This document shows, piece after piece, positions 37,856 to 44,495 of a stretch of 64,000 bases of DNA. This DNA comes from Prochlorococcus sp. scB245a_520K10 (GTDB lineage Bacteria; Cyanobacteriota; Cyanobacteriia; PCC-6307; Cyanobiaceae), in contig JFNU01000202.1 of assembly GCA_000634515.1 (NCBI GenBank), positions 310,001-374,000 on the forward strand, given 5' to 3'. A program made the translations under genes and the position numbers. Numbering within the stretch: position 1 is the stretch's first letter; every line of letters starts with the position of its first letter. Below the pieces are notes generated by a model. That model was not told the DNA's origin. It worked only from the letters and a program-made list of their open reading frames with translations, and searched no databases.

Positions 37856-39094
37856 TTGAGCCAGTTAGATTCCAATTGGTCGTTTGTTGATGACAGTAAG
37901 GTAACGCCCAAGGGGTTTCTTTTTGCTGGGATATCTGCTGGTTTAAAAGCTTCTAATAAAAAAGATTTAGCACTAATACTCGCTCCAGAAGGAAGTGTTT
38001 TTAGTGGGATGTTTACCCAATCAATAGTTCGCGCTTCTTGTGTGGATATTTGTGAGGAAAGGATTAAAACAACTTCAGGTTTTGTAAGAGCAATACTAAT
38101 TAATTCTGGTCAAGCAAATGCATGTACAGGAAATCTTGGCATTCAACATTGTCAAATTGCTACAGGAAAGATTGCGGAACTTTTAGGAATAAAAGAAGAA
38201 GAAGTTTTAATGTGCTCAACTGGTGTAATTGGTGTTCCAATACAAATAAATGATTTAGTAAAAAATTTACCGAATTTAGTTAGTGATTTAAAAGGTAATA
38301 ATTTTCAAAATGCAGCAGAAGCAATTTTAACTACTGATTTGACTTTGAAAAAAGTGTCAATAGAGACGATTATTCAAGGTAGAAAAATAAAAATAGCAGG
38401 ATTTGCAAAAGGTTCAGGAATGATTTACCCCAACATGGCTACAATGCTTGCTTTTCTAACCTGTGATGCGGGTATTCAAAAAGAAGAATGGGACAAAATG
38501 ATTGCTATTGCGGTTAAAAAATCTTTTAATGCAATATCAGTTGATGGAGAGACAAGCACAAATGATTCTTTTGTTGGAATAAATGCAGGAGAGAAAATTG
38601 AAAATAGTTTTTTTCCAATTATCCAACAAGGGATAGATTTTGTATGTCAGAATTTGGCAAAAAATATTGCAAGGGATGGAGAGGGAGCAAATTGTTTATT
38701 AGAAGTTTTGGTTCAAGGAGCGAAAAATACAGATGATGCAATTATGCTCGCGAAATCTATTTGTAATTCTGCCTTGGTAAAAACTGCGATACATGGTTGT
38801 GATCCGAATTGGGGACGAATCATTTCTGCTGCAGGTAATTCTGGAGTTAAATTTAATTTAAATGACGTTGACTTGTATATAGGAAACGCTCAGATTTTGG
38901 AAAAAGGTAAGTTAAATAAATATGATCCACAAAAAGTCACAGACTATATTAAGTCCAGAATGAAAGGTAGATATTTAGTAGATGATATTGTAAAAATTAT
39001 GATTAATCTAAATTATGGCGAATCGAAAGGCACAGCTTGGGGGTGCGATCTTTCTAAAAAGTATGTTGAAATAAATAGCGAATATACTACTTAA
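37856..39094 (+). CDS. argJ: Bifunctional glutamate N-acetyltransferase / amino-acid acetyltransferase
   Basis: Makes N-acetylglutamate and recycles acetyl from acetylornithine in the cyclic arginine pathway. The self-cleavage site is between A195 and T196 in KGSGMIYPNMATMLAF, making Thr the nucleophile of the beta chain. GPGxANxCTG-like INSGQANACTGN and GEGANCLLEV are present. At 412 aa it is full length. The start is TTG 37856; the following SQLDSNWSF reads as N-terminus. It pairs functionally with argH at the window's left edge. The 3' end overlaps the next gene by 8 bases. Confidence 0.95.
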   Translation: MSQLDSNWSFVDDSKVTPKGFLFAGISAGLKASNKKDLALILAPEGSVFSGMFTQSIVRASCVDICEERIKTTSGFVRAILINSGQANACTGNLGIQHCQIATGKIAELLGIKEEEVLMCSTGVIGVPIQINDLVKNLPNLVSDLKGNNFQNAAEAILTTDLTLKKVSIETIIQGRKIKIAGFAKGSGMIYPNMATMLAFLTCDAGIQKEEWDKMIAIAVKKSFNAISVDGETSTNDSFVGINAGEKIENSFFPIIQQGIDFVCQNLAKNIARDGEGANCLLEVLVQGAKNTDDAIMLAKSICNSALVKTAIHGCDPNWGRIISAAGNSGVKFNLNDVDLYIGNAQILEKGKLNKYDPQKVTDYIKSRMKGRYLVDDIVKIMINLNYGESKGTAWGCDLSKKYVEINSEYTT

Positions 39095-39329
39095 GTTTTA
39101 GTAAATCTAATGGTAAATATTCATTTATGTAAAGAAACAGTATTGTTAAAGTTCCAATTACAGAGCCTATAAAACCTCCAAAAAAATTAACTAATAATCC
39201 AGATTTTCTATTTATTGCTTCTTCGTTTTTTTCTTCTTCAAAATTAGGAGAATCAACTACTTTTAAGCGCTGATTGGTTGTTGGTTGTTTAAGTTGTTGG
39301 TGTCGGATGAGGGCTTCGAAATCAGGCAT
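39087..39329 (-). CDS. Small single-TM protein downstream of ParA
   Basis: From ATG 39329 the protein is 80 aa; an upstream ATG at 39353 is possible. A basic/polar N-terminal part (PDFEALIRHQQLKQ) is followed by an acid patch and one transmembrane segment (LLVNFFGGFIGSVIGTLTILFLYI). It overlaps the ParA-like gene by 67 bases in another frame on the same strand. I do not recognise the family. A membrane partner for the ParA ATPase is a possible reading, inferred from the overlap only. Confidence 0.6.
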   Translation of the reverse strand: MPDFEALIRHQQLKQPTTNQRLKVVDSPNFEEEKNEEAINRKSGLLVNFFGGFIGSVIGTLTILFLYINEYLPLDLLKLK

Positions 39330-39970
39330 GGAATTTGTGAGGCAATTGAACAATAAGCAGACCAGCCCGTCATTCGACGAGGATCTGATCTACCTAAATC
39401 GTCTACAGCTTCAAATACGGCATTACCAGAGGCTTCTGCCTTATCAAATGCTGAAAGTAAGGGTATAAATGTATCAAAAACATGTAAACCAAAATTTTCT
39501 AGAGCTGCTTTGGCTTGTTGCGCTGCTTTTTGCTGTCTAAAATCGACTTTTACTATTACTACTGCATGGTTTACTTTTAAGTTTCTTAATAAATTAGCTA
39601 ATTCAACTGTTAGTTCTACTGATCTTGCTTTTGCAGTGGTAGGTAAGATAACTAAATCTGAACCATACGCTAAGTGTTTAAGTTCTTCCTGATCACTGCT
39701 AGCTTGTCCATCAGTTATGACGATTTCTGATGATCTTGATGCTTTAGCAGCTGAACTGACAGGGAAAACTGGAAATGGAAGATTGCCTCTTGATGAATAT
39801 GCTAATGCAGATCTATTCTTGTCAGCATCGACTATGCAAACTTTTTTACCTTCAGAATGCCAAACACTTGCAAGGTGAATACTTGTGCAGGTCTTAGCTA
39901 CCCCGCCCTTTTGTCCGCAAACGGTAATGAACAATTTTTTATTTTTATTTCTCTTTACTTTGGAGAACAA
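39263..39970 (-). CDS. ParA-family ATPase (orphan)
   Basis: A 235-aa deviant-Walker ATPase: CGQKGGVAKT (18-27) includes the signature second lysine, and VCIVDADKNRSAL is the switch region. The C-terminal part is usual for small ParA/MinD-like proteins. No parB, minC or minE gene is adjacent, so it is not a standard plasmid or septum partition module. Possible roles include positioning of carboxysomes (McdA-like) or another cargo, all inference. It is divergent from the aldo/keto reductase by 95 bp. Confidence 0.87.
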   Translation of the reverse strand: MFSKVKRNKNKKLFITVCGQKGGVAKTCTSIHLASVWHSEGKKVCIVDADKNRSALAYSSRGNLPFPVFPVSSAAKASRSSEIVITDGQASSDQEELKHLAYGSDLVILPTTAKARSVELTVELANLLRNLKVNHAVVIVKVDFRQQKAAQQAKAALENFGLHVFDTFIPLLSAFDKAEASGNAVFEAVDDLGRSDPRRMTGWSAYCSIASQIPCLISKPSSDTNNLNNQQPISA

Positions 39971-40065
39971 TTTCTTAATGTCAAGGGATATTGATTATTA
40001 ATGCTTTAAAACTTATTTTTTGAAATATTTTAAATAGCTCAATATTTTTATATAACCTTAATTAA

Positions 40066-41049
40066 GTGCTTTATTTAAATAGGCCTGTGAAGAAAAGAAT
40101 TGGATTAGGTACTTGGTCATGGGGTAATAAGCTTTTTTGGAATTACCAATCTACAAATGACGATGATTTACGTGAGACATACAATGAAGCGTTAAGAAGA
40201 GGTTTTGATCTAATTGATACTGCAGATTCTTACGGTACTGGGAATCTGCAGGGTAGAAGTGAATTATTGATAGGCAAATTTTTACTAAATACTCCTTCAG
40301 CAAAGAAAAAAAGAATTCAAGTAGCAACCAAACTTGCACCTTATCCTTGGAGAATCGGTGATAGAGGTTTTAATAAACCTTTTTTGAAAAGTTTAGAAAG
40401 GCTTAATAACAAATTAGATATAGTGCAATTACATTGGTCAACTGCAAAATACAATCCTTGGCAGGAATTAGGGCTTTTGAATAATCTTTGCGATTTAAAA
40501 GATCAAGGCTTTGATTTCCAAATCGGTTTATCAAATATTGGCCCTAAAAGATTGACGAAATTAATTAATTACTTGGCAAAAAGAAATCAGAGCCTAAAAA
40601 GTGTTCAGATACAGTTTTCTTTGCTTGCTCCCGATTTAGGGAAACAATATCAGGTAAAAAAAATTTGCGAAGCAAATAATATTGATTTCTTTGCTTATAG
40701 TCCTTTGTCCTTTGGAATACTTTGTATTGATCCAGATAAAGAAGAAAATAAAGAAAAAAGTTTTATTCGTAATGCATTATTTGAAAATTATAAAAAACCA
40801 ACATATGAATTGCGGAGGTGTCTAAAAAGAATTGCATATCAAAGATCAGTTTCCCAAGCGCAAGTTGCAATTAATTGGTGTTGTTATCAAGGATCGGTTC
40901 CAATCGTTGGTATGCGAAAAAAATCTCAAGTTATAGATGTATCGAACGTATTCAAGTGGAATTTAAATAAAGATGAATTTAAACTACTTCAGGAAGTTTC
41001 TAAAAGTTGTTTAAAAAAAATGCCAAAAAATCCTTTTTCAAGTATTTAA
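40066..41049 (+). CDS. Aldo/keto reductase
   Basis: NADPH-dependent (alpha/beta)8 barrel oxidoreductase of 327 aa. Catalytic tetrad is visible: D in LIDTADSYG, Y in ADSYG, K in VATKLAPYPW and H in VQLHWST. Further family features are FQIGLSN and AYSPLSFGIL, with the NADP-binding AQVAINWCCYQGSVPIVGMRK near the end. The substrate is unknown. The start may be GTG 40066 or GTG 40087; the former is used because LYLNRPVKKRIGLGTW fits. Confidence 0.88.
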   Translation: MLYLNRPVKKRIGLGTWSWGNKLFWNYQSTNDDDLRETYNEALRRGFDLIDTADSYGTGNLQGRSELLIGKFLLNTPSAKKKRIQVATKLAPYPWRIGDRGFNKPFLKSLERLNNKLDIVQLHWSTAKYNPWQELGLLNNLCDLKDQGFDFQIGLSNIGPKRLTKLINYLAKRNQSLKSVQIQFSLLAPDLGKQYQVKKICEANNIDFFAYSPLSFGILCIDPDKEENKEKSFIRNALFENYKKPTYELRRCLKRIAYQRSVSQAQVAINWCCYQGSVPIVGMRKKSQVIDVSNVFKWNLNKDEFKLLQEVSKSCLKKMPKNPFSSI

Positions 41050-41057
41050 TAAAATTT

Positions 41058-41195
41058 TTAGGTCGATATTTTCTTATTTTTTTTTATTTCACAATTACTA
41101 TTCCATAGTTCAGTAGGAAATTTTTCACCGGTGAATCTAATAACTTTAGGTTTGAAATTTATTAACAAGTCATTTAGGTTTTTATTAGGTTCCAT
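41058..41195 (-). CDS. Possible 45-aa hypothetical protein
   Basis: A complete frame from ATG 41195 to TAA 41058. The product begins MEPNKNLNDLL and contains VIRFTGEKFPTELWNSN, then a lysine-rich tail. It ends 8 bp from the convergent aldo/keto reductase stop, the spacing of real genes here. It follows the ssrA terminator on the same strand. No family recognised; chance is possible because of the small size. Confidence 0.4.
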   Translation of the reverse strand: MEPNKNLNDLLINFKPKVIRFTGEKFPTELWNSNCEIKKNKKIST

Positions 41196-41349
41196 TTTAA
41201 AGGATTAGAGTTTTTAATAAGATAAATTAATTTAAAACTAATCTTCTCAGTATTTATACTTAGAAAATATGAAAAATTCTTTTTAATACTCGCAATTGCA
41301 GCAATATTTACAAAATAATAAATTATCTAATACAACTTCTTAGTTATTT

Positions 41350-41375
41350 AAAAAAGTGGAGTCCTTCCAGACTCC
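41350..41375 (-). terminator. Intrinsic terminator of ssrA
   Basis: On the minus strand, GGAGTC (41375-41370) pairs with GACTCC (41363-41358) around a 6-base loop TGGAAG, directly followed by ACTTTTTTAA. This is the clearest hairpin plus T-run in the window and marks the 3' end of the permuted tmRNA precursor. Confidence 0.85.
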
Positions 41376-41613
41376 TCGTATCATTTGGTTTATAAGGCTG
41401 ATATGACCCCATCTCCTTTAAGGATCAAGCAGCAACTGGTGCTGTTTGACGGGAGAAACTAACGATTTTGTTAGCGTTTGTGTTTTTGCTCTAACCGAGC
41501 CAGCTTCAGTCACCTTCCTTATGCCCCGTCGAAACCATTGCAACCCCAAGAAGTGGAGTTGAGCGGAGTCGAACCGCTGTCCGAAACATCGGTTGAGATC
41601 ACCTAGTCCAATT
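41352..41613 (-). ncRNA. ssrA: Transfer-messenger RNA, circularly permuted two-piece form
   Basis: Read on the minus strand, the acceptor half comes first: T-arm GACAGCGGTTCGACTCCGCT, acceptor strand CAACTCC and discriminator A at 41554; CCA is not encoded. A 6-base spacer (41553-41548) separates it from the coding half, which starts GGGGTTG at 41547 and continues with GCAATGGTTTCGACGGGGC. The tag frame at 41475-41425 reads ANKIVSFSRQTAPVAA then TGA. GGGGTTG pairs with CAACTCC (one G-U) to form the acceptor stem across the two pieces. Two-piece permuted tmRNA is known in marine picocyanobacteria and alphaproteobacteria. It rescues stalled ribosomes with SmpB. The 5' end near 41613 is estimated. 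Confidence 0.95.
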
Positions 41614-41618
41614 GGACA

Positions 41619-41624
41619 TTTATA
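41619..41624 (-). promoter_or_regulatory. Candidate -10 box for ssrA
   Basis: TATAAA on the minus strand, about 6-7 bases ahead of the estimated 5' end of the acceptor half. A good -35 is not obvious. A 12-base palindrome GTCCAATTGGAC (41606-41617) sits at the expected transcription start. Confidence 0.35.
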
Positions 41625-41678
41625 TTCTGACAGGCAAAATGAGTATTGAATAGTTTTTTTATTAAGTTTTTATCGTAT

Positions 41679-42803
41679 ATGAAAGTAGTTGCATCATCTC
41701 CAGAGGGACTTGAGAAATATTTAGCTGAAGAAATTTCAAATTTAGGTGGGTTTAATATTAATACTTATAAAAGATTTATTAATTTTGAATGTGATTTTGA
41801 AACTTTTTATAGAGTTCATTTCTATTCCAGATTGGCTTTTCGTTTTTATAGAGAAATTGCAAGTTTTAATTGTTATGACAAGCAATCTTTATATGAGGGA
41901 GTTAGAGACTCATTTGATTGGATAGGTTGGTTACACTATGAAAAAACGTTTAATGTTCAAGTAACTGGTAAAACATCTTCTTTAAGTCATACGCATTTTA
42001 CCGCTCTTGAGGTTAAAAATTCTATAATTGATTTGCAAAAGGCAGTTTGGAATAAAAGATCAAATATTTCTCTAGATAATCCTGATTTTATAATTCATCT
42101 TCATTTAAATAATAATCAAGCAATTATCAGTCTTCAAAGTAGTTTGGAAAGCTTACACAAACGAGGCTATAGGCCAGCAGTTGGAAATGCACCATTAAAA
42201 GAAAATTTAGCTTCTGGATTGATAAATATGACTCAATGGAATGGCAAAGTCCCTTTAATTGATATTATGTGCGGCTCGGGAACTTTTTTAATTGAGGCAG
42301 TTCACCAATTGCTTGAAGTTCCTATAAATACTGATCAAGTATATCTTTTTGAAAATTGGTTGGACTTTAAGAAAGATATTTATCTTAATGAAAAAAATAA
42401 AGCAATAAAAAAAATTATAAATTATGAAAAAATACCTAAAATTATAGGCTGCGAAATTAATAAAAAGGTTTTTGAGCAGGCCAAATTAAACATATCATTG
42501 GCAAGGCTCGAAAATTATATTGAACTTATAAATAATGATTTTTTGGAACTCCATTTAAAATTTACATCTGGGATAATTATATGTAATCCTCCTTATGGCA
42601 AAAAATTAGGCGATGAAAATGAATTAATTCATCTATATGAACAAATGGGAATCTTCCTAAAGAAAAACTTTTCAGGTTGGGAATTTTGGTTGCTAAGTGG
42701 AAATCCAAAACTAACAAAATATTTGAAAATGAAATCTTCATTGAAAATTCCTGTTAGTAATGGGGGAATTGATTGCAGATGGATAAAATATCTTATAAGG
42801 TAA
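41679..42803 (+). CDS. THUMP-domain class I methyltransferase, RlmL-like (23S rRNA)
   Basis: Residues 1-60 and a THUMP domain (about 60-160) bind RNA. The Rossmann methyltransferase domain follows with motif I DIMCGSGTFLIEA, NIIGCEI-type motif II and catalytic NPPYGKK, an N6/N2 amine methyltransferase signature. It is like the RlmL N-terminal half (m2G2445). No C-terminal RlmK-like half is present, normal for cyanobacteria. The start at ATG 41679 (374 aa) is chosen because KVVASSPEGLEKYLAEE is the family opening; a TTG at 41646 would add a hydrophobic tail. Confidence 0.9.
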   Translation: MKVVASSPEGLEKYLAEEISNLGGFNINTYKRFINFECDFETFYRVHFYSRLAFRFYREIASFNCYDKQSLYEGVRDSFDWIGWLHYEKTFNVQVTGKTSSLSHTHFTALEVKNSIIDLQKAVWNKRSNISLDNPDFIIHLHLNNNQAIISLQSSLESLHKRGYRPAVGNAPLKENLASGLINMTQWNGKVPLIDIMCGSGTFLIEAVHQLLEVPINTDQVYLFENWLDFKKDIYLNEKNKAIKKIINYEKIPKIIGCEINKKVFEQAKLNISLARLENYIELINNDFLELHLKFTSGIIICNPPYGKKLGDENELIHLYEQMGIFLKKNFSGWEFWLLSGNPKLTKYLKMKSSLKIPVSNGGIDCRWIKYLIR

Positions 42804-42804
42804 T

Positions 42805-43206
42805 TTATTTTTTGCCTAAAACGGCTTTTGTTGTCTTGCCTAGACCTTCTAATGTTTGAGGAAGATAAGGTCCTTTGGCTAATTTTCCTCCAAGCTTCAA
42901 ACTTAAGCCTGCTAGAAATAAATCGATAAATATTATGAGTAATAAATTATATTCAGTATTCCAATTATTATAGTTTCTTAGAAAAAGATAAAAAATAATA
43001 TGGATGCAAATCAGTACTAATAATAGTAATGTGCTTCCAATTGCCAAAAATATTCCACCACTAATTAATCTTCTTTTTTCTCTATCTACTTCTTGAAGAG
43101 CTATTCTTACATGTAAATCCATCACTGAACTTGCGATAGCTGAAATTCTTGATGCAGTATTTGCAAAGTTTCTATTTTTTTGTTTTTCCATATTATTTTC
43201 TGCCAC
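42805..43206 (-). CDS. Holin-X/phage_holin_3_6-like membrane protein
   Basis: A 133-aa protein with a helical start, then two transmembrane hairpin segments (ISGGIFLAIGSTLLLLVLICIHIIFYLFL and YNLLLIIFIDLFLAGLSL in two parts) joined by an Asn/Trp-rich loop. This is the family usually labelled putative actinobacterial Holin-X or phage holin, found in all cyanobacteria without phage context. No lytic function should be assumed. A start at ATG 43191 would remove the 14-base overlap with the next gene. Confidence 0.75.
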   Translation of the reverse strand: MAENNMEKQKNRNFANTASRISAIASSVMDLHVRIALQEVDREKRRLISGGIFLAIGSTLLLLVLICIHIIFYLFLRNYNNWNTEYNLLLIIFIDLFLAGLSLKLGGKLAKGPYLPQTLEGLGKTTKAVLGKK

Positions 43207-43654
43207 TGTTTATGAGAGTTCCTATTAGTAAACCAATTCCAGCAGCAATAGCAATAGATAATATTGGTTTTTTTCTAATTGGACTTTCTATTTTTGGTCT
43301 AAGTGTATTGTTCAGTTCCTCTAATAACTCTTCTAATTGACTTTCGATAGGTTCAATTTTGTCCGATATCTCCCAATTGTTTTCTCGGATTGAATCAATG
43401 ATTTCAAATAGTTGGCGTTTTATTCCAATTGCTGAGGTTCCACTATGGTTCGATATTACTTCAACTAAATCATCAATACTTCCTTTTGCGGCTTCAAGGG
43501 TTTGCTGAGCAATGGTAGGCCATTTTTCTTTTATTAAAGGGATTAAACTGTCAATTTTTTCAAGCAACCATTTCTCCGAGATAACTTCTTGATCAGGAAG
43601 TTCAGTGTTATCTTCTTTTTCTTCTACTTCTTTGGGAGGATGGTAAGTCTCCAT
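43193..43654 (-). CDS. DUF883/ElaB-like membrane-anchored helical protein
   Basis: The 153-aa protein has an acidic Glu/Pro-rich start, long amphipathic helices (about 30-110) and a C-terminal anchor RKKPILSIAIAAGIGLLIGTLI. This layout is like ElaB/YqjD/DUF883 proteins, which tie ribosomes or other partners to the membrane in enteric bacteria. The similarity is structural and may be convergent. It overlaps the Holin-X-like gene by 14 bases, so the two are a likely operon and may act together at the membrane. Confidence 0.65.
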   Translation of the reverse strand: METYHPPKEVEEKEDNTELPDQEVISEKWLLEKIDSLIPLIKEKWPTIAQQTLEAAKGSIDDLVEVISNHSGTSAIGIKRQLFEIIDSIRENNWEISDKIEPIESQLEELLEELNNTLRPKIESPIRKKPILSIAIAAGIGLLIGTLINSGRK

Positions 43655-43841
43655 TATTTAAACTTATTTATTTTAAGATTAGACCCTATTTCCTAATTTG
43701 GAACCCTTATCTAAAGATTTGTGCGATTTAGATAGAAGAAAAACATATAAAAGTTTATTTACATTTTATTTATCTTCTCTGTTCTGCTAAAAGGTTTTGT
43801 TAAGCTATTACTGAATTTATTAAATTAGTTTAAATTTCATC

Positions 43842-43979
43842 ATGGATATCACGTTTGCATCATTAATTTTTGCATCTCGCACAATCCCCACAGATATTGG
43901 ATTAGTAGCGGCAGCTATTGCTGGAGCAGGAAGTTTGCTATTCATTGCTTTAAGATTTGTCCCTGATGCAAGTAATTAA
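43842..43979 (+). CDS. 45-aa single-TM peptide
   Basis: ATG 43842 to TAA 43979. The peptide begins MDITFASLIFASRTIPTD, then one hydrophobic segment (IGLVAAAIAGAGSLLFIALRF) and ends VPDASN. Size and topology resemble low-molecular-weight photosystem subunits, but it does not match PsaM, PsaI, PsbI, PsbM, PsbN, PsbT, PsbY, PetM or PetN sequences as I recall them. The function is unknown. Its start has no strong ribosome-binding site. Confidence 0.6.
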   Translation: MDITFASLIFASRTIPTDIGLVAAAIAGAGSLLFIALRFVPDASN

Positions 43980-44056
43980 ATAACAGGAACTAATTTAAAT
44001 TAAAGATACTTTATCTCAATTTTTTTTGAATATAGATTTGATTTATCAAATAGATA

Positions 44057-44419
44057 ATGAATAAATGGGTTTTGCTTGAACATAAAGTTTATTCTGATAA
44101 CTCTTTAGATATTCATTATGATTTTCTTGTTGAAAATGGAATAGATTGTTTAACTTGGAAATTTTTAAAACTTCCTTTATTGAATCAGGCTTCTATAGAA
44201 ATTTTTAAACAGCCAAATCATAGACTTGTCTGGCTATCTAGGGTAGAACATGAACTTTCTGACAATCGAGGCTTCGTAAAAAGAGTTGATCACGGAATAT
44301 CTAAAAAGGTTTCCGATAATTTGGACTCTGGGTGTTTTCGATTCATCTTGGACGGTAAACTTCTTTATGGTTTGTTTGAAATTTCGGGTAATTCTTGTAG
44401 ATTGAAAAAAAATATTTAA
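44057..44419 (+). CDS. LigD phosphoesterase-domain-like protein
   Basis: A 120-aa protein. EHKVYSDNSLDIHYDFLVENG (H9, H20, D22 region) and LTWKF resemble the start of the DNA ligase D 3'-phosphoesterase domain (H...LHYDxRLE...G.L.SW). NHRLVWLSRVEH and DNRGFVKRVDHG look like its later conserved part. The full set of metal residues cannot be confirmed by eye. No ligase, polymerase or Ku gene is visible here. A stand-alone 3'-end processing enzyme is an inference. Confidence 0.55.
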   Translation: MNKWVLLEHKVYSDNSLDIHYDFLVENGIDCLTWKFLKLPLLNQASIEIFKQPNHRLVWLSRVEHELSDNRGFVKRVDHGISKKVSDNLDSGCFRFILDGKLLYGLFEISGNSCRLKKNI

Positions 44420-44495
44420 TATCCATTTATAAATAATCGTAATAATCCTATTGAGAATTTTTGTAAATTAGTTATTCTTATTTAGCTATTGAGAC

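Noticed and set aside
41196..41350. Additional coding or RNA gene between the 45-aa frame and ssrA
   Set aside because: A short hydrophobic reading (FLILAIAAIFTK) has no start codon; I see nothing else in this AT-rich piece.
42805..43206. Prophage holin
   Set aside because: No endolysin, structural phage genes or integrase nearby; the family is ubiquitous in cyanobacteria.
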